A DNA stretch of 64,000 nucleotides from Crossiella cryophila (lineage in GTDB: Bacteria; Actinomycetota; Actinomycetes; Mycobacteriales; Pseudonocardiaceae), in assembly GCF_014204915.1 (NCBI RefSeq), contig NZ_JACHMH010000001.1:6659501-6723500 (forward strand). Direction: 5' to 3'. Below, in pieces: positions 16,182 to 25,100 of the stretch; positions within the stretch are counted from its first letter, which is position 1, and each line of letters opens with the position of its first letter. The position numbers and the translations under genes were made by a program. Below the pieces are notes generated by a model. That model searched no databases and was not told the DNA's origin. It worked only from the letters and a program-made list of their open reading frames with translations.

Positions 16182-16224
16182 GGCTGAGGTGCCAGCGTTC
16201 AGGTGACCTGCTGGCACCTCAGCC
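16182..16224 (+). terminator. Strong intrinsic hairpin after the hairpin-protein gene
   Basis: A perfect 15-bp stem, GGCTGAGGTGCCAGC (16182-16196) with GCTGGCACCTCAGCC (16210-16224), has a 13-nt loop and lies 88 bases after the stop at 16093. There is no U-run, which is common in high-GC actinomycetes. The same hairpin, with one bulged base, recurs at 18636-18678 after the decayed copy. Confidence 0.75.
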
Positions 16225-16414
16225 ATTACTGCGAAAGCACTCAGGCGAGCCGCGCTGATGCCAGTTCTCCTTGTGCCGCAAGGGACCGGAACGCCGCAGG
16301 CCAGCCTTCGGTCCGCCGGCGTCCCACCCGGATCAGGCAGACGGCGCGGCGCGGAACCGTGCTGGACCTCCCGCGCACGCGCCACCGAATTTCCGCCGGA
16401 TTTCCCGCCTGTGC

Positions 16415-16456
16415 GTGGCTGCCCGCCGGTCGGATCCGCGACCGGCAGGCAGCCAC
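16415..16456 (-). terminator. Hairpin terminator of the 16463-17455 gene
   Basis: Arms 16415-16432 (GTGGCTGCCCGCCGGTCG) and 16439-16456 pair over 18 bp with one mismatch around a 6-nt loop. The hairpin begins seven bases beyond the stop codon at 16463 on the minus strand, so it is the likely terminator of that gene. Confidence 0.65.
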
Positions 16457-16462
16457 AGTTGA

Positions 16463-17455
16463 TCAATTGCCGCCAAGACGCAGGATGCCATTCCCACCCA
16501 GTGTCGAAGAGGTACTCTGCAGATCAACCGAAAGTGGCTCGTCCAAGCCATCCCGCGGTGCCGCACTCCTGGTTACCAGCGCTACGCCCTGCCGCTGCCC
16601 CTTCGGGCCATTGGGGACGGCTTTGACCGGGATGCGGAACTCCTTCGATTTCCCGGGTTCGAGATTCCCGATTTCGCAGTCGACGATCTCCGGCACCGCC
16701 GGGTCGGGATCCTTGAGAGTCATGCTGCAGCCGGTGGGCAGCGAGCCGGCCGTGCTCGTGTTCACATACAGCGCGGTGACCAGCTGCAGGCGGACCTTGT
16801 ACGCGACCTGATCCCCGATGTTGTACACCCGGTACATGGCTTCGGAGGGCTTGTCCGACACGATCGCCGTGGACGCCAGCAACGCGAGTCGTGGCCCAGC
16901 CTGTACCTGTCGATCGTAATCAGGCGCCGGCACCGGAAGGGAGATCACCCCGCCGGGAACGGCGATGTTGTCGGTGATGTTGCGCTCGGGGTCGCTGTGC
17001 GCCTGGGCGGAACGCACGATCGCGACACCGTAGGTTGGCACGGCGGGCGCGCCTTTGTAGACCTTCAGCGGCAAGGTCACCTCCACACGCGCGTTGCGCT
17101 TGAGCGGCGCGATGGTGCACTTGACTACCTCAGGGACCCGGTAATCCTTGTTCTGGTAATACATGACGCATCCGGTCGGCAGCTTCTTGTCGCTGTCGAT
17201 ATTGACCAGAATTGGCGTGGTGTAGTACAACTCCGCGTTCCCGACCATGTCGCGCCCGTGGTTGATGACCGTCATGGCCCGATCGGTCGACCCACCGGGA
17301 ACGAATTCCGCCCCGCCCCGCATCAGGTACAGGTCAACGTCGCCAGCCGGCACCTGCCGACCCTCGACCGCCTGAGATACCCCCGACGCTGCCAGCAATG
17401 CCGCCATTGCCACCACGCAGCCAAGCATCGCGAGGCCACGACTTCGCAAACTCAC
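16463..17455 (-). CDS. Secreted two-domain Ig-like (CARDB/DUF11-like) protein, paralogue A
   Basis: GTG 17455 is chosen over 17464 because AAGGAG lies eight bases upstream. The ~330-residue protein has a signal peptide ending near GVSQAVEG. At the place where its paralogue has a lipobox Cys it has Ser (LLAASG), so it is probably released rather than anchored. Two homologous beta-sandwich repeats follow: the first contains LPTGCVMYYQNKDYRVPEVV and KCTIAPL, the second LPTGCSMTLKDPDPAVPEIV and DCEIGNL. Each has a Cys pair that could form a disulfide. No function assigned. It is convergent with the hairpin-protein gene and duplicated at 18965-19957. Confidence 0.75.
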   Translation of the reverse strand: MSLRSRGLAMLGCVVAMAALLAASGVSQAVEGRQVPAGDVDLYLMRGGAEFVPGGSTDRAMTVINHGRDMVGNAELYYTTPILVNIDSDKKLPTGCVMYYQNKDYRVPEVVKCTIAPLKRNARVEVTLPLKVYKGAPAVPTYGVAIVRSAQAHSDPERNITDNIAVPGGVISLPVPAPDYDRQVQAGPRLALLASTAIVSDKPSEAMYRVYNIGDQVAYKVRLQLVTALYVNTSTAGSLPTGCSMTLKDPDPAVPEIVDCEIGNLEPGKSKEFRIPVKAVPNGPKGQRQGVALVTRSAAPRDGLDEPLSVDLQSTSSTLGGNGILRLGGN

Positions 17456-17754
17456 CGTAACCACTCCTTGTCCAGAACCGGTAGAAGACTTGCCTATTCG
17501 AGTGTTTCAGGAACGACAATTGCCGTCCATCGGGTTCACGCAACAGGAAACCACCCGCCGATCGAGTGAACGATCAGTTACGTGTTGTATCCATCAACTC
17601 ATAGACGGCCGACAAGATGACTAGGTATAAATGTATTAAAGCGCAACCTACTTCTTTCCGTCACCCGCCGAAGCCGAGGCGCGCACCGACTCGGAATGCC
17701 ACACTCCACAACGCCGAGCGGACGCTGACCCGAAGTCCCTTCGACCTGACACGG

Positions 17755-17960
17755 TGCCGTTGAGCAGGGCGGACACCCGGGAGACAGGCCCTTCATCGCG
17801 ACGATGTCGACGTCTGGGCTGTCCTCGTGGAACTCCCTGATCAGCTTGGCCGGGGCGAGCCGGGTCCCAAGCACGTCCGCGCGCAGTGGCCGGTCACACC
17901 AGCGGAGCGCGGTGCCCAGTCCAGCCTCCAGCTTGGCGAATCGCTCCCGGTTCTACCGGC
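17755..17960 (-). pseudogene. Remnant of a LysR family regulator
   Basis: On the minus strand the segment encodes VLGTRLAPAKLIREFHEDSP and DIVAMKGL. This corresponds to VLGARLAPTELVREFHETNP and DIVAAKGL of the intact LysR at 4508-5446. A short piece matching the LysR linker (CTCCAGCTTGGCGA on the plus strand) is joined directly, so ~130 bp between them are missing. HTH and C-terminal parts are absent. It is a dead fragment derived from a close relative of the 4508-5446 gene. Confidence 0.75.
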
Positions 17961-18014
17961 CGGCGACCGAGCCCGGGAGCACGCCGATCGATCACCCACT
18001 CGACCAGGCCATCC

Positions 18015-18146
18015 GGTCGGGATGCATCACACCATGGCGATCCCGAATGTCTCCTGTGCCGACGATTCGACACTCGGACAGCTGAAGCCCAACCAGTATG
18101 ATGTGTAATCTACCATCGAATCACACACCCCCAGAATTCAGTAATT
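18015..18146 (+). repeat. Direct repeat, copy B upstream of the decayed hairpin-protein gene
   Basis: Second copy of the 14610-14743 segment (see GGTCGGGATGCATC and CCCGAATGTCTCC). It ends at the GTG that opens the pseudogene at 18147. Confidence 0.7.
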
Positions 18147-18609
18147 GTGGCCCGACATCTGTACATATCGAGACTTCTGACGTATTCCATAATCGCGGTA
18201 TCATTGGCATTGAGGTGATCTCAGCAAGTCAGCGGCCAAGGAAACCTACTTCAGCGGACTGATCCACTTGAAGTCGCTCGAGGCCGCACTTATCGTCTGA
18301 TCGGACGGTAAACCCAGCACTACCGAATACTCAAACCAAATCCACCATGACTTGAACACTAAGATCTACCGCAATCGACCATCTAGCCAGATAACAATTT
18401 TGGCAACGAAAAGTGCAACACTTGAAGCGAGATACATTCTCGACGATCCCGAACAACTCGACGGCGCATACACGCCATGCAAACCCAAGCCGCCATACAC
18501 TCAGACTGGCCCATTTGGCGAAAAATTGAGGAGCTTCCTACGGGCACCTTCCAAAGACCAAAAGAGGTTAGTTTCTTTCTTCCTTTCTCGGCAGGAATCC
18601 AACCCTGAG
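18147..18609 (+). pseudogene. Decayed copy of the secreted hairpin protein
   Basis: It starts GTG 18147 and encodes MARHLYISRLLTYSIIAVSL, matching the signal peptide of the 14744 gene (MVRNFVRSRLVALPVIAMSL), then hits TGA after ~24 codons. About 0.9 kb of the middle, including the hydrophobic hairpin, is deleted. The C-terminal part resumes with recognisable DNA (CTCGAGGCCGCACTTATCGT versus TTCGAGGCTGTACTCATCGT), with TGG changed to TGA, and later ATLEARYILDDPEQL versus ATLEVRYILKNHEKL. It ends SNPEQ where the intact gene ends QP-stop. Clearly a pseudogene. Confidence 0.85.
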
Positions 18610-18635
18610 CAGCTCCGGCGACAGTTCAGCATACT

Positions 18636-18678
18636 GGCTGAGGTGCCAGCGCACACTGACCTGCTGGCACCTCAAGCC
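18636..18678 (+). terminator. Second copy of the duplicated terminator hairpin
   Basis: GGCTGAGGTGCCAGC (18636-18650) pairs with 18663-18678, with one bulged A. It is the duplicate of the hairpin at 16182-16224, at the same relative place behind the decayed hairpin-protein copy, which extends the duplicated unit beyond the gene. Confidence 0.65.
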
Positions 18679-18722
18679 CGCGCAACGGCCAGGCAGCCTG
18701 GGCAAGATCGCCGGGTGGCGCC

Positions 18723-18935
18723 CTACTGACCGCAGCCCGGCGCGGCCTTGGGCGCGTAGCCGAGCTGACTGAGGAACTCCGCGCCCCCGCTCCGGGTGAC
18801 CTCCTCGGCGACCTCGTCTGCCTCGGCGACCGTGCGGATCACTCGGATCAGCACCTCTTGCCCAGACGGGAAATGGCGCGCCGCCAGCTCAGCCAGCACC
18901 CGGGTGGTCGCCGCGTTGTCGGCGACCGGATCCGG
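18723..18935 (-). pseudogene. C-terminal remnant of an unidentified protein
   Basis: A minus-strand frame without a usable start encodes TRVLAELAARHFPSGQEVLI, then RVIRTVAEADEVAEEVTRSG and GAEFLSQLGYAPKAAPGCG, ending TAG at 18723. Composition is protein-like (amphipathic helices), but there is no start or RBS, and upstream the frame runs into the 3' end of the 18965 gene. The source family is not recognised. Best read as a 3' gene fragment left at a recombination joint. Confidence 0.4.
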
Positions 18936-18964
18936 GTGCTGTACTGGGCCAACTGGATCCCGGC

Positions 18965-19957
18965 CTACCTCGGTGGCGATGTCGGGACACCGCTGATGAG
19001 CGGTCCGTGGACCATGCCCTGCGCAATCGTCACCTCCGATTGAAGGGCGTCCCGGGACGCGCCGCCTCTGGTCACCAGGGCCACGCCTTGCAGCTGCCCA
19101 ATCGGACCACCTGGGACGGCCTTCACCGGGATCCGGAACTCCCTCGACTTGCCAGGGGCCAGATCGCCGATCTCACAGTCGACGATCTCCGGCACCGCCG
19201 GGTCGGGGTCCTTGAGCACCATGCCGCAGCCGGCCGGTAGCGGGCCCGCGGTGCTCGTGTTCACGTACAGCGAGGTGACCACCTGCAGCCGGACCTTGGG
19301 CGCGGGCTGATCCCCCATGTTGTAGATCCGATACACCGCTTCGGTGGGCTTGTCCGGCACGGCCGCCGTGGAGGTGTGCAACGTGAGTCGCGATCCGGCG
19401 CGCGACTGCCGGGCCTGACCGTTCGCGGCGATCGCGGGCAGGGAGATCACCCCGCCCGGAACCGCGATGTTGTCGGTGATGTTGCGCTCGCGGTCCTTGC
19501 CCGCATCGGCCGGCCGCGCGATCGCGGCGCCATAGGTAGGCACCGGCGGCGCGTTCTGGTAGATCTTCAGCGGCAAGCTCACCTCCACCCGCGCGTTGTG
19601 CTTGAGCGGAGGCAGGGTGCACTTGACGACTTCGGGGACCCGGTAATCCTTGTTCTGGTAGTACATGGCGCAACCGTCCGGCAGCTTTTTGGTGCCGTCG
19701 ATATTGATGAGAATAGGGGTGGTATAAAACAGCTCCACGTTCCCGACCATGTCGCGCCCGTGGTTGATCACGGTCATCGCCCGTTCGACCGAGCCACCGG
19801 GAACCAGCTCCGCACCACCACGCATCAGGTACAGGTCCACGTCGTCCACCGGCGCCCGCGAGGGCTCCACCGCCTGCGAGATCCCGCAAGCGGCCAGCAA
19901 TGCCGCTGTTGACACCATACAACCGAACAGCACAAAACCACGACTGCCCAACCCCAC
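18965..19957 (-). CDS. Lipoprotein with two Ig-like (CARDB/DUF11-like) domains, paralogue B
   Basis: GTG 19957 follows AAGGGG by eight bases, exactly as in paralogue A. The ~330-residue protein is very close to 16463-17455 throughout (for example MTVINHGRDMVGN and YYQNKDYRVPEVVKCT are identical). It keeps a lipobox (AALLAACG), so it should be lipid-anchored outside the membrane. The same two Cys-paired beta repeats are present. The last ~25 residues differ from paralogue A. It was created by the same segmental duplication; here the paired hairpin gene has died but this gene is intact. Function unknown. Confidence 0.75.
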   Translation of the reverse strand: MGLGSRGFVLFGCMVSTAALLAACGISQAVEPSRAPVDDVDLYLMRGGAELVPGGSVERAMTVINHGRDMVGNVELFYTTPILINIDGTKKLPDGCAMYYQNKDYRVPEVVKCTLPPLKHNARVEVSLPLKIYQNAPPVPTYGAAIARPADAGKDRERNITDNIAVPGGVISLPAIAANGQARQSRAGSRLTLHTSTAAVPDKPTEAVYRIYNMGDQPAPKVRLQVVTSLYVNTSTAGPLPAGCGMVLKDPDPAVPEIVDCEIGDLAPGKSREFRIPVKAVPGGPIGQLQGVALVTRGGASRDALQSEVTIAQGMVHGPLISGVPTSPPR

Positions 19958-20275
19958 CGCCAACACCCCTTAGCTGGAAACGGCAAACGACCCATTTCAG
20001 GTGAGCGTTGCACCAAACCCAAGCACCGGCCACCGAGATCACTCGAAGGAGGATGACCAACCCACGTTAGCTGGATACAACACCACCAATGGCTGACCAG
20101 AAGCCGGGCGAACGCCCCCTCAGCGCTGAATGCCGCATTCCGCCAGGCTCATTGGATGCCTGCTCGAAGTCTGGGCGACCTGATGCGGAGTTCGACCATC
20201 CGCCCGGCGGCAGCCGCCTGCGCGCTACTGCTCACCACCCTGGCGGAGCCGGTCCGCCCGGACAACCAACCGCGA
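19958..20275. other. 318-bp intergenic region with a possible signal-peptide remnant
   Basis: It contains the promoter side of the 19957 gene. On the plus strand at 20183-20260 it encodes MRSSTIRPAAAACALLLTTL followed by AEPVRP, which looks like a Sec signal peptide but runs straight into the antisense of the MFS 3' end. It may be the stump of a lost secreted-protein gene; this is weak evidence. Confidence 0.35.
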
Positions 20276-21586
20276 TCACGGTGTCCCGGATGTGCCGCAG
20301 AAGGCCGCGGTGCGACCCAGCGACAGGGTGGCGGCGGCCGCGATGAGCATGAAGGCGGCGATCACCAGCATGCCGGACCGGTAGTCACCGGTGAGATCCC
20401 TGAGCCAGCCGGTCAGGTAGGGCGCCAGGAAACCGGAGGTATTGGCCAGCGAGGCGATCAGCGCGATACCCCCGGTGGCGGCCGGACCGGTGAGGATTCC
20501 GGCAGGCAGCTGCCACCACACCGGCAACGTGATGAAGGCGCCGACCGTGGTGACCGTGATCGCCGCCATCACCAGCACCGGCGAATCCAGGTACAGCGCG
20601 GCGGCCAGTGCCAGCCCGGCCGGGATCAGCGGCAGCGCGATGTGCCGGATCCGTTCGCCTGCCCGGTCGGATCTGCGCGCGTAGAACCACATCGAGGCCG
20701 CCGCCAGTGCGGAGGGGATCGCGGTGATCAGGCCGATCGCGTAGGTGGACGGGCCGCCGGGGCCGGTGCGGAAACCGGCCACGATCTGCGGCAGGAAGAA
20801 GGTCAGCGCGTACAGGCCGCCGCTGATGCCGAAGCCGATCAGCGCGATGACGTAGACCCGGCCGTCCCGGAAGGCCGCGCGCAGCGAACCACTGCCGTGC
20901 GTGCTGATCTCGGCCTGTTCGGCGGTGAGCGCGGCCCGCAGCGCGGCGGTCTCCTCGGCGGGCAGCCACCTCGCCTGCTCGGGGCGGTCCGGCAGCAGTT
21001 TCAGCACCAGGCCGCTGAGCAGGATCGCGGGCAGGCCCTCGGCCAGCAGCATGAACCGCCAGCCGGCCAGGCCGAAGGCGTTGACGTCCATGAGCACCGT
21101 GGAGATCGGGGTGCCGATGGCCACGGTGACCGGCACGGCGAGCATGAACAGCGCGGTGTAGCGCCCGCGCTGCCGCCGGGGGAACCACTCGGTCAGGTAC
21201 AGGATCATGCCGGGCAGGAAACCCGCCTCGCACATGCCGAGCAGGAAGCGCAGCAGGTAGAAGCCGGTCTCGTCCTGGATGAACGCGGTGGACGCGGCGC
21301 AGATCCCCCAGCCCAGGGTGATCACCGCGATCCAGCGGCGGGGGCCCACCCGGCGCAGGACCAGGTTGCTGGGCAGCTCGAAGAGGGTGTAGCCGACGAA
21401 GAGCAGCCCGGCGCCCAGGCCGAACACCGTTGCGCTGAAACCGAGATCGGCGTTCATCCGGACCGCGGCGATGCCCACGTTGACCCGGTCCAGGTAGTTC
21501 ACGAAGAACAGCAGCGCCATGAACGGCAACAGCCGCCGGCCCGCGCGCCGGACGGCGCAGGCCAGCGGATCGGGGTGGACCGTCAG
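20276..21586 (-). CDS. MFS transporter, anion:cation symporter (ACS) family
   Basis: Twelve hydrophobic segments and the ACS/GudP-type signatures are visible: FFVNYLDRVNVGIAAVRMN in helix 1, VGYTLFELPSNLVLRRVGPR with the loop 2-3 Arg motif, and GMCEAGFLPGMILYLTEWFP. Members import organic acids such as tartrate, phthalate or sugar acids. The start is unusual. No ATG or GTG precedes the conserved RRLLPFMALLFF. The CTG at 21586 overlaps the VOC stop (CTGA) and gives MTVHPDPLACAVRRAGRRLL, a sensible N-terminus; otherwise TTG 21529 would truncate it. Co-transcribed with the VOC gene. Confidence 0.88.
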   Translation of the reverse strand: MTVHPDPLACAVRRAGRRLLPFMALLFFVNYLDRVNVGIAAVRMNADLGFSATVFGLGAGLLFVGYTLFELPSNLVLRRVGPRRWIAVITLGWGICAASTAFIQDETGFYLLRFLLGMCEAGFLPGMILYLTEWFPRRQRGRYTALFMLAVPVTVAIGTPISTVLMDVNAFGLAGWRFMLLAEGLPAILLSGLVLKLLPDRPEQARWLPAEETAALRAALTAEQAEISTHGSGSLRAAFRDGRVYVIALIGFGISGGLYALTFFLPQIVAGFRTGPGGPSTYAIGLITAIPSALAAASMWFYARRSDRAGERIRHIALPLIPAGLALAAALYLDSPVLVMAAITVTTVGAFITLPVWWQLPAGILTGPAATGGIALIASLANTSGFLAPYLTGWLRDLTGDYRSGMLVIAAFMLIAAAATLSLGRTAAFCGTSGTP

Positions 21587-22011
21587 TGCACGCAGAACTC
21601 GTTGCCTTCCACATCGGCCATGGTCACGAAGTACTGGCCGCGTTCCCGGCCGGTGCGCAACACCGATCCGCCGTGCCCGCGCAGCTCGGCCACCAGCGCG
21701 TCCACCTTGGCCTGCCGGGCAGGCAGCGCGTCACCGGGAGCGGTGGCCTGGATGTCCAGGTGCAGCCGGTTCTTGCCGTCCTTGGCCTCGGGCACACCGA
21801 GGAAGCAGACCCGGTCGCCGCTGTCCGGATCGGCGATCGCGGCGAACCTGGCGTGCTCGTTGGCCGGGAAACCCTTGGCCAGCTGGTACTCCAGCCAGCT
21901 CCGGTGGCCGTCCAGCGGTCTCTGGATGGGATAGCCGAGCGCGACGGACCAGAAAGCGGCCATCCGGTCCGGGTTGTGGCAGTCGACAACCACCTGGAAC
22001 TTACGTGCCAT
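21583..22011 (-). CDS. VOC family (glyoxalase/bleomycin-resistance-like) protein
   Basis: ATG 22011 gives a 142-residue protein, MARKFQVVVDCHNPDRMAAF-WSVALGYPIQ, the usual start of small VOC proteins of this type. It has two beta-alpha-beta-beta-beta modules, the second with RLHLDIQA, VAELRGHGGSVLR and a C-terminal VTMADVEGNEFCVH that supplies the metal-ligand Glu in many members. The chemistry is not predictable. It overlaps the MFS gene start by four bases, so the two likely act on the same compound, for instance as an import/degradation or resistance pair. Confidence 0.85.
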   Translation of the reverse strand: MARKFQVVVDCHNPDRMAAFWSVALGYPIQRPLDGHRSWLEYQLAKGFPANEHARFAAIADPDSGDRVCFLGVPEAKDGKNRLHLDIQATAPGDALPARQAKVDALVAELRGHGGSVLRTGRERGQYFVTMADVEGNEFCVH

Positions 22012-22120
22012 GCCCTCAGCATCCAGGATCACCCGGAACGTGCCTACGCCACCCGGTGGATCAAGGCCTGACCCGGATGTGCACTGGCGGCAGGCCGAAC
22101 CCGGCGCGGATACTGCGCGG

Positions 22121-25100
22121 GTGCGTTTCCGCCTGCTGGGCCCCGTCTCCGTGCTCGGCCCGACCGGCGCCGCACTCGCGTTGCCCGGCAAGCGCACCAG
22201 GGCGTTGCTGGCGCTGTTGCTGCTGGACCGGCCGGGCGCGGTCAGTCAACGCCGACTGCTGGACACGGTGTGGGCCGGGCAGAACCCCAAGGACCCGGTG
22301 AACGCGCTGCACCTGCAGATCGCCAAGCTGCGCACCGCCTTCGCCGCCGCCGATCCGGAACCCCGGCTGCACTCCGAGCACGGCGGCTACCGGCTGGTGG
22401 TGCGGCCGGGCGAACTCGACGTGGAGGAGTTCGGCACCGCGCTGGCCAGGGGTCGCGGCCAGCTCGCCGCGGGCAGGCAGGCCGAGGCCGCGGCCACCCT
22501 GCGGGCCGCGCTGGCCTGCTGGCACGGACCGGCGCTGGCCGATCTCGCCGATCTGGCCTTCACCGAACCGGAACGGGCCAGGCTGACCGAGTTGCGGCTG
22601 ACCGCGGTGGAGGCGGTGGCAACGGCCGAGCTGGGCCTGGGCAGGCATGCCGCGCTGATCCCCGAGCTGACCGCGCTGACCACCGAGTACCCGCTGCGGG
22701 AAAGCCTTGCCGGGCAACTGATGCTCGCCCTGCACCAGTCCGGCCGCCAGCCGGAGGCGCTGGCCGTCTACTCGGGCCTGCGCGCGCACCTGGCCGAGGA
22801 GCTGGGCGTGGACCCCTCGCCCGAACTCCAGGAACGCCACCTGGCGGTGCTGCGCGCGCCCCTGCCTACCGGTCGGTCGGCGCCGGGTCCGGCCAACGGG
22901 AACCTGCGGCATCCGTTCAGCGCGTTCATCGGACGCACGGCCGAACTGACCCGGATCGCCGCGCTGGTGGACCGGCATCGCCTGATCACCCTCACCGGAC
23001 CCGGTGGCGTCGGCAAGACCAGGACCGCGCTGGAGGCGGGCAGGCAGCGGCTGGGCGGGCCTGCCGACGGGGTGTGGCTGGTCGAACTGGCCCCGCTGCC
23101 CGCGGGTGGGGAGGTGCTGGAGGCGGTCAGCTCGGTGCTGCTGCCCGATGAGGGCACGGGCAGCCACGCCAGTCCGGCCGGGCTGGAGCGGCTGATCGGC
23201 TACCTGCGCGGCCGGGATCTGTTGCTGGTGCTGGACAACTGCGAGCACGTGGTGGACAGCGCGGCCACCGTGGTGCGCACCCTGCTGGAGCGCTGCCCCG
23301 GCCTGCGGGTGCTGGCCACCAGCCGGGAGGCGCTGGCCCTGGACGGCGAGCACCTGGTCCCGCTGGCCCCGCTGGAGCTGGCCGAGGCGGTCACCCTGTT
23401 CCGGGACCGGGCCGGGCTGCTCGCCGCCGACCTGCCTGCCGACGCCGACACCACCGCGGCCGTGCACCGGGTCTGCCACCGGCTGGACGGCCTGCCGCTG
23501 GCGGTGGAACTGGCCGCCGCGCGCACCCGGCTGTTCAGCGTGGCCGAGATCGAGTCCGGACTGGACGAGCGACTCCGCTCCTGGGACAACACCAGCCGCG
23601 GCGCACCGGCCAGGCACCACACCCTGCGCACGGTGCTGGACTGGAGCTACGAGCTGCTGCCCGAGCGGGAGCGGCGGGTCTTCACCGCGCTGTCGGTCTT
23701 CCCCGGCGGCTGCGACCAGGACGCCGCCGAACGGGTCTGCGCCGACGAGCGGCCTGCTGCCGGGCAGGTCATGGCGGTGCTGGCCCGGCTGGTGGACAAG
23801 TCACTGCTGGTGCCGGTCCGGGACGGCGCCGGGACCCGGTTCCGGATGCTGGAGACGGTGCGCGAGTTCGCCTGGTCGGCCATTGACTGCCCTCGGCGGC
23901 TGGCCGAACTGCGCCGCAGGCACGCCGAGGCCATGTACGCACTCGCCGAACAGGCATACATCGGCCTGCAATCACCGCGGCAACGGCAGTTCATGACCAG
24001 GCTGCTGGCCGAACTGCCCAACATCCGCGCGGCCGCGGCCTGGCTGCTGGAACAGCGCGCGGCCAACCGGGCGATGATGCTGCTGGGCATGCTCGGCTAC
24101 TTCTTCTACATCAGCGGCCGCGAGGTGGAGGGCAGCGCGTTGCTGGCCAGGGCGGTGGCCGCGCACGACGAGCGCCCCGAGCCGGATTCGGACCGGCCGT
24201 TCACCCTGGCCCTTGGCTGGCGGTGTTTCCTCGGCGTCTCCAGCGGGACACTGGCCGATCCGTGGCCGGAGGTGCAACGCCTGCGCGCGGTGTACGAGTC
24301 CAGCGCCAACCCGGAGGTCATCACCGACACCCCGATCACGGTGGCCTGGATCGCGGTGCGGCTGCGCGATCCCGAGGAGGCCGACGCCTGCCTGCGCACG
24401 GCCGAGGCCGGGGTGTCGGCCTCGGGCAATCCGTGGCTGCGCTCGGCGCTGGACGGGGTGTGGTCGGACAAGCACCGCCAGGACGGCGATGTGGCCGCCG
24501 CGATCGCCAGTTCGCTGGCCGCGCTGGGCTTCTCCGAGAGCATCGGCGACGACTTCGGCATCGTGTACTCCCAGCTCCGCCTCGGCGACGCCGAGGAGCA
24601 CGCCGGGCACCTGGACCAGGCGCGCAAGCGGTGGACCCAGGCCAGGGACGCCGCGCTGGCCAGCAGTTCGCCGGTCAAGCACAGCTATGCCGAACTGCGC
24701 CTGGCCTACCTGGACCTGACCGAGGACCCCGGCACGGCCGCGGCCACCCTGGTCCGGGTCCGGCGGGTCGCCGAGGACCTGGCCATGGACGACCTGCTCG
24801 CCGCGGCCGCCAACCTGCAGGGCCTGCTGCACCGCGCGGCAGGGGAACTGGCCGCGGCCACCGAGGCGTTCCAGCGGGCCTGGGAGCAGCGCCGGGCCTA
24901 CCCGGTGCGTTCGGTGGTGGCCGCCGCGCAGCTGGCCCTGCTCAGCGAGGACCACGAGCACTGGGCCGCGCTGGCCGGGCAGACCCTGGACACGGTGACC
25001 GACCGGCTGGCCCTGGCCAGTCTGCGCACGGTGCTGGCAGCGGAGACCATGCCCGCGCTGGTGGCGTTGCGGGCCCGGCTGCCCGAGCGGCCGGTGGCCA

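Larger units (their letters stand above)
17456..18146. other. Intergenic region with regulator debris and duplicated segment
   Basis: No intact gene. It holds the promoter side of the 17455 gene, an AT-rich stretch near 17600-17660, the LysR remnant at 17755-17960 and the second copy of the direct repeat (18015-18146). Its mixture of unrelated fragments suggests repeated recombination. Confidence 0.6.

Noticed and set aside
17582-20083. 12-bp inverted repeat GTGTTGTATCCA (17582-17593) / TGGATACAACAC (20072-20083) flanking the decayed copy, possible mobile-element ends
   Set aside because: No transposase or target-site duplication; a 12-bp inverted match is expected by chance many times in 64 kb.
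20156-21934. Long plus-strand open frame (592 codons) over the MFS and VOC genes
   Set aside because: It is the antisense shadow of high-GC coding sequence; Gly/Arg/Gln-rich with no family features, while the minus strand encodes two clear proteins.
22061-23620. Minus-strand 519-codon frame inside the AfsR-type gene
   Set aside because: Low-complexity Gln/Arg/Gly composition, antisense to a well-supported SARP/NB-ARC protein.
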